Source of the DNA: JBBQBQ01 sp038317685
GTDB taxonomy: Bacteria; Desulfobacterota; Desulfuromonadia; Desulfuromonadales; DDH964
Assembly (NCBI GenBank): GCA_038317685.1
Contig: JBBQBQ010000033.1
Location: 1 to 21,122 of the forward strand
Length of the DNA stretch: 21,122 nt
Direction: 5' to 3'
A model generated the notes under the pieces. That model was given only the letters and a program-made list of their open reading frames with translations. It made no database searches and was not told the DNA's origin. This document shows positions 14,633-21,122 of the stretch, piece after piece (position 1 is the stretch's first letter; each line of letters starts with the position of its first letter). The position numbers and the translations under genes were made by a program.

Positions 14633-14703
14633 CGGGGACAGTTCCGACAAGTCCCCGCGTGGCTAGGACATGGCGCGACCAGAGGGTGGTTCGCGCCATG
14701 TCC
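14633..14703 (+). repeat. Two adjacent strong hairpins (REP-like or terminator region)
   Basis: First hairpin: CGGGGAC (14633-14639) with GTCCCCG (14651-14657) around an 11-base loop. Second: GGACATGGCGCGA (14666-14678) with TCGCGCCATGTCC (14691-14703), a perfect 13-bp stem around a 12-base loop that contains CC...GG. No T-run follows either. They sit 40-115 bases after the TIG gene. This may be the 3' end of the sigma-headed transcript, or a palindromic repeat of the REP type, which in many genomes is mobilised by a RAYT transposase encoded elsewhere. Confidence 0.5.
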
Positions 14704-14804
14704 GCGTCCTCGGCAAACCTCCAATGATTCTTTAGCACCTCCCCACCAGGCAGCTAATTACCTCCTCCAGGTTTTTACAAGGGGAGAGGCTGAAGGAGAG
14801 TTCA

Positions 14805-15380
14805 ATGAACGAGCCTACATCAATACCAGACAGTGACCCGAAAGCCAAAAAGAACCACTACTACCGGTTTCATGCTCCGCATCTGCACCTCACCTCGGCC
14901 TTCGGCGACAAATGGTTCGGACAGAAGGCGGAGATGTTTGCCCGATTTTTCGGGACGCCGACCTTTCTGACAGCGCAGACCATCTGTGTCGCCATCTGGA
15001 TCGGCCTCAACGTCGCCGGCTTCACCAAATTCGACGTCTATCCCTTCATCCTCCTCAACCTGGCGTTCAGCCTCCAGGCCGCCTATGCGGCGCCCCTCAT
15101 CCTCCTGGCGCAAACCCGGCAGGCGGATCGGGACAAGGCCCTCGCAGACGCCGATGCCCAGCATCGCGAAGCCCTCGCCCAGGCCAGCGAAGAGCGGGAG
15201 ACGCTTGCCGCTGAGCAACTGTCGCAAATGCGAACCCTCCTGGAACAAAACACTCGGATGACCGAACTGGTCAAGGACTTGAGCCAGCGCATCGAGCAAT
15301 TGACCAACGATATTCATGGCAAGGTGGTCAAACATAACGCTGCAGCCACTGCCGCGCCGGCACCCGGGACTGCCCGTTGA
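14805..15380 (+). CDS. DUF1003 family membrane protein
   Basis: This 191-residue protein shows the DUF1003 pattern: FGDKWFGQKAEMFARFFGTP, first membrane segment about 53-72 (TFLTAQTICVAIWIGLNV), the loop F-D-x-Y-P-F-I-L-L-N, and second segment about 80-103 (FILLNLAFSLQAAYAAPLIL), ending in LLAQTRQADRD. Residues 105-175 are a long charged helix, probably a cytoplasmic coiled coil. The function of DUF1003 is not established. The ribosome binding site AAGGAG sits just before ATG 14805. The gene lies beyond the hairpins that follow the TIG gene, so it is probably a separate transcription unit. Confidence 0.9.
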   Translation: MNEPTSIPDSDPKAKKNHYYRFHAPHLHLTSAFGDKWFGQKAEMFARFFGTPTFLTAQTICVAIWIGLNVAGFTKFDVYPFILLNLAFSLQAAYAAPLILLAQTRQADRDKALADADAQHREALAQASEERETLAAEQLSQMRTLLEQNTRMTELVKDLSQRIEQLTNDIHGKVVKHNAAATAAPAPGTAR

Positions 15381-15445
15381 GCCTGTCGGTGGAAGGAGTA
15401 AAAGATTAGCCTATACCAAACTCCAGGCATTCGACTTGGGGAGGG

Positions 15446-15469
15446 ACCAACCAAAAGGGGCGGGTTGGT
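15446..15469 (+). repeat. Inverted repeat upstream of the hydrolase pseudogene
   Basis: ACCAACC (15446-15452) and GGTTGGT (15463-15469) form a 7-bp stem with a 10-base loop. The repeat lies about 85 bases before the start of the broken hydrolase gene and after the DUF1003 gene. There is no T-run. Possible operator or leader structure. Confidence 0.3.
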
Positions 15470-15554
15470 ATCTGTCACCGGCCGGCTCCTTATTCGTTCC
15501 TGACCTGAAAGAGCAGAGCTTACCGGGAACTCTGAAATGGGTGGAGGGATTAGG

Positions 15555-17047
15555 ATGAAGAGACGTGCGATCGGCCTCTGTTGGGCCCTGCTGGTCACTC
15601 TCATCGGTGGTGGTTGCGGCCACAGCGATGACCATTCGGCCCAAATCCAATGGTCGTCCTGCGGCGAGCAAGGCGCGGAGTGCGCAGAGTTTTCGGTGCC
15701 GCTCGATCACGGCAACCCGAGCGGTGCCCAGATTACCCTGGCCATGGTCAGGGCTCCGGCCACCGGCAAAAAGCAGGGGAGTGTGTTTATGAACCCCGGT
15801 GGCCCCAGGCGGCTCTGCCGTGGAGTATGTCGAATATTTTGCGGAGACGCCCTTCGGCCTGAAACTGAGAGAGAACTTCGACCTGGTCGGTTTTGACCCG
15901 CGGGGGGTTGGACATTCCACCCAGGTCCATGGTGTCGATGATCCCGTGCCGTACACGGCCATTGTGGCCCCGGAAACGGTCTCCGAATACGTCCAGCTCA
16001 CCACGACTGTTCAGGACTATGCGGCCCAGTGCACTGAGAAGAGCGGCTCCCTGCTGGAGCACGTCAGCACCATGGATGTCGTCCGCGACATGGAATTGAT
16101 CCGCCGGACGCTCGGCGAGGGCAAACTGAACGACATCGGGCTTTCCTACGGCACCAAAATTGGCGCCCCCTATGCCGACGAATATCCGGAGGAGGTCCGG
16201 GCCATGGTCCTCGATGGAGTGCCCCCCCTTCGCTCACAATCCTGGGGCTGACCCTTGAACAGGCCGCGGGCTTCGATAAGTCGCTGCAGGCTTTTCTTTC
16301 GTCCTGCGCCCGGGACAGTTTCTGTTCCTGCGGCACAGGTGATCCTGAGGGTGCTCTGAGGACCCTGCTGGCGGAGATTAAACAACATCCCCTCCCCACC
16401 GACGACGGTCGAGGGCTCCACCGTAGCGAAGCGGAATACGGAATCAGCATGGCGCTCTGTTCCGAGGCCTACTGGCCGTTGCTGGAAGAAGCCTTGACCG
16501 CAGCTTGGAGCGGGGACGGGAGTCTGTTGCTGAGATTGTGCATTACTTCGAGCGCCAGGACGACGGCACCTACAGCAACCTGATGGATGCGTTCAACGCC
16601 GTCAACTGTGCGGACGGTTTGGTGCTGAGCGAAGCGGAGATCGACGCGAACGTCGCGGAAGCAGCGAGTCTCGCCCCCTTCTTCGACCCCTCCTTCATGT
16701 ACGCCAACCTGATCTGCACCTTCTGGCCGGTGGCACCGGAGATGGAACCGCACCAGGTGACGGCCAAAGGGGCGCCCTCAATCATGGTGGTTGGAACCAC
16801 CGGTGACCCGGCAACCCCCTACGCCTGGTCGGAACAGCTGACCACTGAGCTTGATTCGTCCTTTCTGGTCACCTTCCACGGCGATCAGCATGTGGCAATC
16901 GGCGCCGGCAGTTGCGTCGATGACCAGTATGAGCAGTATCTCCTCAACCCCGATTCTCCCCATGTCGATGAAGAGTGCTCCAAGGACCCGATCATTACGG
17001 GAAGTTCTGTTTCACCTGGCTTTCGGCAGAGGATTCACCGCTGGTAA
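15555..17047 (+). pseudogene. Frameshifted S33 / TAP-like lipoprotein alpha/beta hydrolase
   Basis: The coding trace uses three successive changes of frame. It starts at ATG 15555 behind GGAGGG with a lipoprotein signal (LLVTLIGGGC, lipobox Cys). Domain order is that of tripeptidyl-aminopeptidase-like S33 hydrolases: oxyanion motif NPGGPGGSA, FDPRGVGHST, nucleophile LSYGTKIGA (Ser codon at 16144), acid GDPATP (Asp codon at 16805) and FHGDQHVA (His codon at 16889), with Cys near the C-terminus. Breaks: about 15803-15806 (one C too many in a C run), about 16222-16228 (C7 run, one base short) and about 16528-16533 (one base short). All catalytic elements survive, so decay is recent, or the breaks are homopolymer sequencing errors. 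It is convergent with the MFS gene. Confidence 0.85.
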
Positions 17048-17110
17048 CGGTCTTCACCGGGAGCCATTTAGGACCGTGAATCCCAAAGGGCAACCTGAAA
17101 GACCAAGGCC

Positions 17111-18337
17111 CTAGGTCGTCGCGTCGCACGCAATGACAGCTTCTGCAAGCCCGCCCCTGGGCCTCCGGTTCGCCCTGGTGCTGATGACCGCAGCCAGGAG
17201 CAGCGCGACGACGGCCAGGGCCAGGGAGCAATCGAACGACCCGGTCAGTTTGGCAATGTACCCGCCGGTGGAGGGGCCAATGACCATGGCGATTCCGAAG
17301 AGAATGGTGGCCAGGCCCGTAATCTCAACCTTTTCACTCCCCGCAAGCTTGCCGAGCCGTCCCAGCACCAGCCCGGGAATCGTCAGGAACGAGGTGCCGA
17401 AGAGGGTTGCTGCAAGCAGGACTCCGGTCGGGGACCGCCAGAAAAGCACGATCAGGTTGGAGAGTGCCAGCAGAACGAGGAGAAGTGTGACAATTCTGAC
17501 CTCGCCGAGGCGTGAGGAGACGATCGGCCAGAAGATGCAGGAGGGGATGACCATGGCGCCGACCAGAATCCAGGCCAGATGGGCTTGTCCCTGCAATCCG
17601 GGGAATTTCGCCAGCATCGAAACCATAAAAGTGCCACCGATGGTGTAGGCGAAGCCGTGAAGGACATAGGCGGCGACCAGAAAGACAGCCGACCGTTTGG
17701 CGCCGGGGAGCGGCCAGGCCGCTTCCTCCGATGGGCCTTTTGGCCGATGGCGCCCATAAGGCTGCAGCAGAAGGTGGCAGACCATCCCGCCGGCCAGAGC
17801 CGATAGGGCGACAAAAGTCCAGCCCCCCCGCCAACCGGAGATCTTCCCGATTTCCGGGACCGCCAGCCCGATCAGGACAATCCCGGAACCGATCCCGGTG
17901 TACAGCAAGGCCGTCAACCAGCCGGCTCCGTAATCAAGGAAGACCCCTAACAGCAGGGCGAGGGTGGCAAGGAAGATCATCGCCGACGAGACCCCGATCC
18001 AGAACATGACCAGAGCCCAGGATCCGAAGCTGTCCCCCGCCGTCATCGCCCCGCAGGCCAAAACCAGCACGATCAAACCGCACCGCAGGATCGTCAAGGC
18101 CCGGACCCTGGACAGGGTTTTCGTGACCGCAACCGAGCCGGTCAGATACCCCAGATACATCATCGAGGCGAGATACCCCGCCAGATCGACCGGCAGTCCG
18201 ACCTGATCCTGCATCAGCGGCAGGATGGGAGTATAGGCGAAGCGTCCCACGCCAAAGGCAAGAAACATCGCCATCACCCCGCCGGCGACGGCCCGCACGG
18301 GAAATTTTTTTCGGGAACCGGCCTGTTGATTCATCAT
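17111..18337 (-). CDS. MFS transporter of the YbfB/YjiJ family
   Basis: From ATG 18337 the product is 408 residues with about twelve hydrophobic segments. The signature near the N-terminus, MAMFLAFGVGRFAYTPILPL, is characteristic of YbfB/YjiJ-type major facilitator proteins. Other segments include YLASMMYLGYLTGSVAV and LALLLGVFLDYGAGWLTALL. An in-frame ATG at 18361 and an open frame to 18520 exist; I chose 18337 because a GAGGTGAG stretch precedes the ATG ATG pair and the length then fits the family. The substrate of this family is unknown in most bacteria. It faces the hydrolase pseudogene, leaving 63 bases between the two stop codons, with no evident terminator. It is divergent from the small exported protein at 18572. 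Confidence 0.9.
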   Translation of the reverse strand: MMNQQAGSRKKFPVRAVAGGVMAMFLAFGVGRFAYTPILPLMQDQVGLPVDLAGYLASMMYLGYLTGSVAVTKTLSRVRALTILRCGLIVLVLACGAMTAGDSFGSWALVMFWIGVSSAMIFLATLALLLGVFLDYGAGWLTALLYTGIGSGIVLIGLAVPEIGKISGWRGGWTFVALSALAGGMVCHLLLQPYGRHRPKGPSEEAAWPLPGAKRSAVFLVAAYVLHGFAYTIGGTFMVSMLAKFPGLQGQAHLAWILVGAMVIPSCIFWPIVSSRLGEVRIVTLLLVLLALSNLIVLFWRSPTGVLLAATLFGTSFLTIPGLVLGRLGKLAGSEKVEITGLATILFGIAMVIGPSTGGYIAKLTGSFDCSLALAVVALLLAAVISTRANRRPRGGLAEAVIACDATT

Positions 18338-18506
18338 CTCACCTCGATCGGGAGATTTCATGGAACTCTCGATGCCATCAAAATAGACCAATTCCGGGAA
18401 GGATGCCAGCCCCAGAAGTGAGGAATATTGTGCAGTACAGTTGCTGCGCCAGTCTCCCGGACCACAGCGGCCACTGCAAACTTCTCCCCAATTACACCCG
18501 AAGGAG

Positions 18507-18549
18507 TATAATGATGACAAGATCAGTCAGAGAATCATTCACTCCCTGA
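18507..18549 (+). promoter_or_regulatory. Candidate -10 box, overlapping a 12-codon leader ORF
   Basis: TATAAT at 18507-18512 is a consensus -10 hexamer about 60 bases before ATG 18572; no good -35 is seen 16-18 bases upstream. The same bases can be read another way: AAGGAG (18501-18506) followed by ATG 18511 and a 12-codon frame ending in TGA at 18547-18549. Promoter is the more economical reading, but a short leader peptide is not excluded. Confidence 0.35.
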
Positions 18550-18571
18550 ATCGTGAGTGGAGGATCATCTC

Positions 18572-19081
18572 ATGAAACTACAGCGAATCGCATGGGCGTT
18601 CGTCGTCATTGCCGGTCTGGCCGGCCTGCCTGCCGCCTGGGCGACACCAGGAGCCCCCCTGAAGGGGGTCGATGTGAAACTGGGACGAAACGGCCAGATG
18701 GTCGCCATGACCCGCACCGATCCGGGAGGCGGGTTCACCTTCAGCAACGTGCCGGAAGGCACCTACGAACTGCGCTTCTCGCCGCCGATGGCGACCGGCA
18801 AGACGATGATGATGGATGACTGGCAGGCGGCCGCCGTAACGGTTACGGTGACACCTCGGGAGGCTTCTTCGGGGATGGCAACCGGTCGGAGCGCCGCCGG
18901 AGCGACGGCGGGAGGAGTGATCTCCCCGCGCGACCCGGCGTCCGGACTGCCGACGGGAAAGCGGATGCACAAACCGTTCGTCATCACCAAGGAATTGGAC
19001 AAGGCAACGCCCCTTTTGATGGGGATCACCGTTGAGGGCGGGACCGTCGCCGACCTTGGCGGGGTCCTCAGATCGAGGTAA
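18572..19081 (+). CDS. Exported protein with carboxypeptidase-regulatory-like domain and Hcp-like motif
   Basis: This 169-residue protein starts at ATG 18572 with GGAGG about 10 bases upstream. The signal peptide is IAWAFVVIAGLAGLPAAWA. Residues about 28-72 resemble a CarboxypepD_reg/SpaA-type beta-sandwich: LKGVDVKLGRNGQM, then TDPGGGFTFSNVPEGTYELR. Residues about 117-149 (ISPRDPASGLPTGKRMHKPF, then VITKELDKATPLL) resemble, from memory, the conserved S-P-R-D-x-A-S-G-x-x-T-G-K-R-x-H-K-P segment of Hcp-type tube proteins of type VI secretion. A full Hcp domain is not present, and no other type VI gene is in the window. Function unknown. It is divergent from the MFS gene. Confidence 0.75.
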   Translation: MKLQRIAWAFVVIAGLAGLPAAWATPGAPLKGVDVKLGRNGQMVAMTRTDPGGGFTFSNVPEGTYELRFSPPMATGKTMMMDDWQAAAVTVTVTPREASSGMATGRSAAGATAGGVISPRDPASGLPTGKRMHKPFVITKELDKATPLLMGITVEGGTVADLGGVLRSR

Positions 19082-19208
19082 GACAGGCCCGGGAACAGCG
19101 GCAGTGAAGCAAAATGGGCCTTCGAACTTTACAAATCAGAGGGATGGTTTACTTTTTTGAGGACAAGCCGAGATTATCGGGAATTCCAGCAACCCGGGAG
19201 GATCGAAG

Positions 19209-19439
19209 ATGAAGCGACTGCTCGCCGTAGTCACCCTGCTACTCCTTGCCACCCCCGCCTTCGCCATGAAATCCTGCGACGAACTCAAGGCCGAAATCGA
19301 CGCCAAGCTCCAGGCCAAAGGGGCCAAGAACTACACTCTGGAGATTGTTACCAACGCTGAGGCGAAAGACAAGACCGAGAAAGTGGTGGGGACTTGCGAA
19401 GGGGGGACCAAGAAGATCATCTACACGCAAGGCCAATGA
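19209..19439 (+). CDS. DUF1161 family small periplasmic protein
   Basis: A 76-residue product with a signal peptide (LLAVVTLLLLATPAFA) followed by the whole DUF1161 pattern: SCDELKAEIDAKLQAKGAKN, YTLEIV, and KVVGTCEGGTKKIIY. The two Cys residues (in SCDEL and GTCEGG) probably form a disulfide. Family members are single-domain periplasmic proteins of unknown function, and the length fits. GGGAGG at 19196-19201 is about 7 bases before ATG 19209. It lies 127 bases after the previous gene, same strand, and may be co-transcribed with it. Convergent with the DeoR-type regulator. Confidence 0.92.
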   Translation: MKRLLAVVTLLLLATPAFAMKSCDELKAEIDAKLQAKGAKNYTLEIVTNAEAKDKTEKVVGTCEGGTKKIIYTQGQ

Positions 19440-19473
19440 CCTTCACTGACCACACCTGAACAAAAGCCATCCC

Positions 19474-19525
19474 AAAAAAGAGGGGTCCAAAGACCGGGGT
19501 CGGCCGCCAGGGCGGCCCCGGGGTC
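19474..19525 (-). terminator. Probable intrinsic terminator of the regulator gene
   Basis: Read on the minus strand, just after the regulator stop, GGCCGC-CCTG-GCGGCC (19517-19502) forms a GC-rich stem. A second small GGTC-TTTG-GACC stem follows, then a T-run (the A6 at 19474-19479). The distance from the main stem to the T-run is longer than ideal. On the + strand no T-run follows the hairpin, so support for the DUF1161 side is weak. Confidence 0.45.
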
Positions 19526-19532
19526 CATTCAG

Positions 19533-20168
19533 CTAACCATTCCCGTTTTCCACCGTCGCACAGTGCGGGCATCCCGCCCCGCCCCCCCCGATACTCATCG
19601 CCTTCCGCAAAAAATGCATGGCGTCGCCGAAGGTGCCGAGACTCCCCCCGAAACCGGTCTGGAAGCGCCGGGCCATTTCTTCATTTTCGAAGGTGAGGAT
19701 CGACGGGTGGCAACAGGGGGCGGCAGCGCTGCCGAAGAGGAAGATCGACGCTGAGGCCGGTTGTGGGCGGCCACTCAGATAGTCGACACAAATGGCCGCC
19801 GCCACCTGATCGCCGAGGACCAGCTGGGCCGAAATGCCGCAGTGGGGGCAGCAGGTCAGGCGCTCTTCCCCGCTCGTCAGGGTCAGCGTATAGCACAGGT
19901 TGGCCTGTGGCGGACGCAGACAGACCGTGCAAACCGGAAGATTCCCGGTTCCCTCACCAGGAAGCACCACCGGGGCTGCCCCACGATCGCCGGCCAGGAC
20001 GGCGCCACCGAAGATTCGTTTGATCATTCCCCGCTTTTCAAGATGCTCCAAGTCGCGATGAGCCGTCATCTTGGCGACCCCGAACCGCCCGGCAATCTCC
20101 CCCACCGATATCCCCCCTTGAGCCTTGATACTCTCCAGAATCTGTTTCCTGCGCTGGGTATTATGCAT
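19533..20168 (-). CDS. Cys-rich DeoR-type transcriptional regulator with NosL-like C-terminal domain
   Basis: This 211-residue protein has an N-terminal DeoR-type winged helix (1-58): RRKQILESIKAQGGISVGEI, then AGRFGVAKMTAHRDLEHLEK and RGMIKRIFGGAVL. The C-terminal half lacks the sugar-phosphate-binding DeoR effector domain. It instead has several Cys motifs: C80-x2-C83, C106-C107-P-H-C110, C152-C153-H and C200-P-H-C203, with a NosL-like stretch (about 129-188, including DYLSGRPQPASASIFLFG and NEEMARRFQTGFGGSLGTF). NosL proteins bind copper, so I infer a metal- or redox-responsive repressor. It is divergent from the TonB-dependent receptor at 20330 across 161 bases filled with palindromes, so it probably regulates that receptor and itself. 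An ATG at 20168 after GGGAG-type sequence is the chosen start. Confidence 0.82.
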   Translation of the reverse strand: MHNTQRRKQILESIKAQGGISVGEIAGRFGVAKMTAHRDLEHLEKRGMIKRIFGGAVLAGDRGAAPVVLPGEGTGNLPVCTVCLRPPQANLCYTLTLTSGEERLTCCPHCGISAQLVLGDQVAAAICVDYLSGRPQPASASIFLFGSAAAPCCHPSILTFENEEMARRFQTGFGGSLGTFGDAMHFLRKAMSIGGGGAGCPHCATVENGNG

Positions 20169-20205
20169 CCCTGGTCTCCCGCCTCGGAAAATTAGATCGA
20201 ATATT

Positions 20206-20269
20206 GTGATTGAAATAACAGATTTTTTGTTATTTTACAACAAAATTTGTTTGTTAATCTTCCAATCAC
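20206..20269. promoter_or_regulatory. Cluster of operator-like palindromes
   Basis: Three nested dyads fill the divergent spacer. AAATAACA (20213-20220) faces TGTTATTT (20228-20235), an 8-bp perfect inverted repeat with a 7-base spacer. AACAAA-A-TTTGTT spans 20239-20251. GTGATTG (20206-20212) faces CAATCAC (20263-20269). Recurring AACA/TGTT half-sites on a strongly AT-rich background are consistent with binding sites for the adjacent DeoR-type regulator. Confidence 0.6.
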
Positions 20270-20278
20270 TGTTATAAA
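20251..20278 (+). promoter_or_regulatory. Candidate sigma-70 promoter of the TonB-dependent receptor gene
   Basis: TTGTTA (20251-20256) and TATAAA (20273-20278) are separated by 16 bases and lie about 50 bases before ATG 20330. The AACAAAATTTGTT palindrome abuts the -35 and CAATCAC lies in the spacer, so a protein bound there would block polymerase. Confidence 0.5.
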
Positions 20279-20329
20279 AAGTGACCTTTGACACATTGAG
20301 CGTTACGCTCCCCCCCTGGATCGGACACT

Positions 20330-21122
20330 ATGAACCGTCTTTATGTAATCGGCCTGCTCGTCGCTTCCCTGGCGACGCCGGCCCTGGCCGAGGAGATGGC
20401 CCCGCCGGCCCGTCATCAGGTCGAAGCCATTGTCGTCACCGCCACCCGTACCGAGCGCCCGGTCGAGGAGGTAGCGGCGGCGGTCGATGTGGTGGTCGGT
20501 GAAAAGCTGGAGGACGCCCGGTTGATCGGCCTCAAGGAGGCGTTAAGCGGCCTTGCCGGGGTCCAGGCGGAGACCAAAAACGGCGGCTACGACGCCCGCC
20601 TGATCATTCGCGGCGCCGGACTCAAAGCCCGCTACGGGGTCCGTGAGATCATGGTCCTCCTTGATGGAGTGCCGATCACCGATCCCGACGGCATGACCCG
20701 CCTCGACTTCGTCGATACCCAGCAGGTGGAGCGCATCGATGTCGTTAAGGGGCCTAATTCGACCCTCTACGGCGCCAACGCCGCCGGCGGGGTGATCAAC
20801 ATCCTGACCCGCAGTCCCTTCGAGGAGCGCAACGCCCTCAAGGCCGGTTTCGGCAGCGACGCCACCCGAATCTACAGCGGCATCGCCGGCAAGGTCCTCG
20901 GCGATACCGCGCTCAGCCTGACCGGGACTTACAAAACGACGGAGGGGTGGCGCCAGTGGAACGCCTTTGAATCGTTCCAGGGAGGGATCAAACTCGGCCA
21001 TACCTTCGGCGACGCTTCGCTCCTCGTCGCCAACCTGCAGTACACCCGCGCCGACCTGCAGCTTCCCGGAACCCTCTCCGCCGCCCAGTACCACAGCGAT
21101 CCGGCCGGGCTTACCGACGAGG
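20330..21122 (+). CDS. TonB-dependent outer-membrane receptor, N-terminal part (runs off right edge)
   Basis: 264 codons are visible from ATG 20330; the frame is open at the window edge. Signal peptide MNRLYVIGLLVASLATPALA is followed by a TonB box region (VEAIVVTATRTERPVEEV) and a plug domain: LKEALSGLAGVQAE, LIIRGAGLKARYGVREIMVL, LDGVPITDPDG, VERIDVVKGPNSTLYGANAA, GGVINILTR. The start of the barrel (FGSDATRIYSGIAGKVLGD and onward) is present. Such receptors import metal chelates, cobalamin or similar ligands across the outer membrane with TonB-ExbBD energy. The ligand cannot be read from this part. Expression is probably controlled by the divergent Cys-rich DeoR-type regulator, which points to a metal or metal-containing substrate (inference). 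Confidence 0.95.
   Translation, partial: MNRLYVIGLLVASLATPALAEEMAPPARHQVEAIVVTATRTERPVEEVAAAVDVVVGEKLEDARLIGLKEALSGLAGVQAETKNGGYDARLIIRGAGLKARYGVREIMVLLDGVPITDPDGMTRLDFVDTQQVERIDVVKGPNSTLYGANAAGGVINILTRSPFEERNALKAGFGSDATRIYSGIAGKVLGDTALSLTGTYKTTEGWRQWNAFESFQGGIKLGHTFGDASLLVANLQYTRADLQLPGTLSAAQYHSDPAGLTDE

Overview
The window reads as chromosomal DNA of a GC-rich Gram-negative (diderm) bacterium. Outer-membrane proteins (a beta-barrel, a TonB-dependent receptor), many Sec signal peptides, a DUF362/ferredoxin protein, PIG-repeat and TIG-repeat exported proteins and an NPQPEPP-type peptide together suggest a Desulfuromonadota/Geobacter-like organism. That placement is inference; no rRNA, tRNA or other phylogenetic marker is present.

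Layout. (a) 1-295 (-): start of a phospholipase D-like protein cut by the window edge, divergent from (b) a tight + strand operon at 520-2898: alpha/beta-hydrolase lipase, YjbQ/UPF0047 protein, and a DUF362 protein with two C-terminal 4Fe-4S clusters. (c) About 400 bases without a gene, partly AT-rich, lead into (d) the main object, a co-directional locus at 3295-14589: ECF sigma factor, overlapping single-pass anti-sigma factor, outer-membrane beta-barrel with an N-terminal Ig-like domain, a 1293-residue secreted S8 subtilase carrying a PKD-like domain and five PIG repeats, a small AT-rich secreted protein, a helical secreted protein with an internal duplication, and a TIG/IPT-repeat protein. 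(e) A DUF1003 membrane protein, a frameshifted S33 (TAP-like) lipoprotein hydrolase pseudogene, a convergent MFS transporter (-), a small exported protein with a carboxypeptidase-regulatory-like domain plus an Hcp-like motif, and a DUF1161 protein. (f) A Cys-rich DeoR-type regulator with a NosL-like C-terminus (-), divergent across a palindrome-rich AT-rich promoter from a TonB-dependent receptor that runs off the right edge.

How it may work together. The most interesting observation is that the extracytoplasmic end of the anti-sigma factor (residues about 160-208) aligns without gaps over 22 residues with the propeptide-like segment just before the catalytic domain of the S8 protease encoded two genes downstream. 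I infer a regulatory circuit in which the protease and the anti-sigma domain recognise each other, or share a binding partner, so that sigma activity reports the state of the exported protease/surface system. Five consecutive genes (barrel, protease, three exported proteins) would be the output. The right edge looks like a separate metal- or cofactor-responsive uptake unit, with the Cys-rich regulator as sensor.
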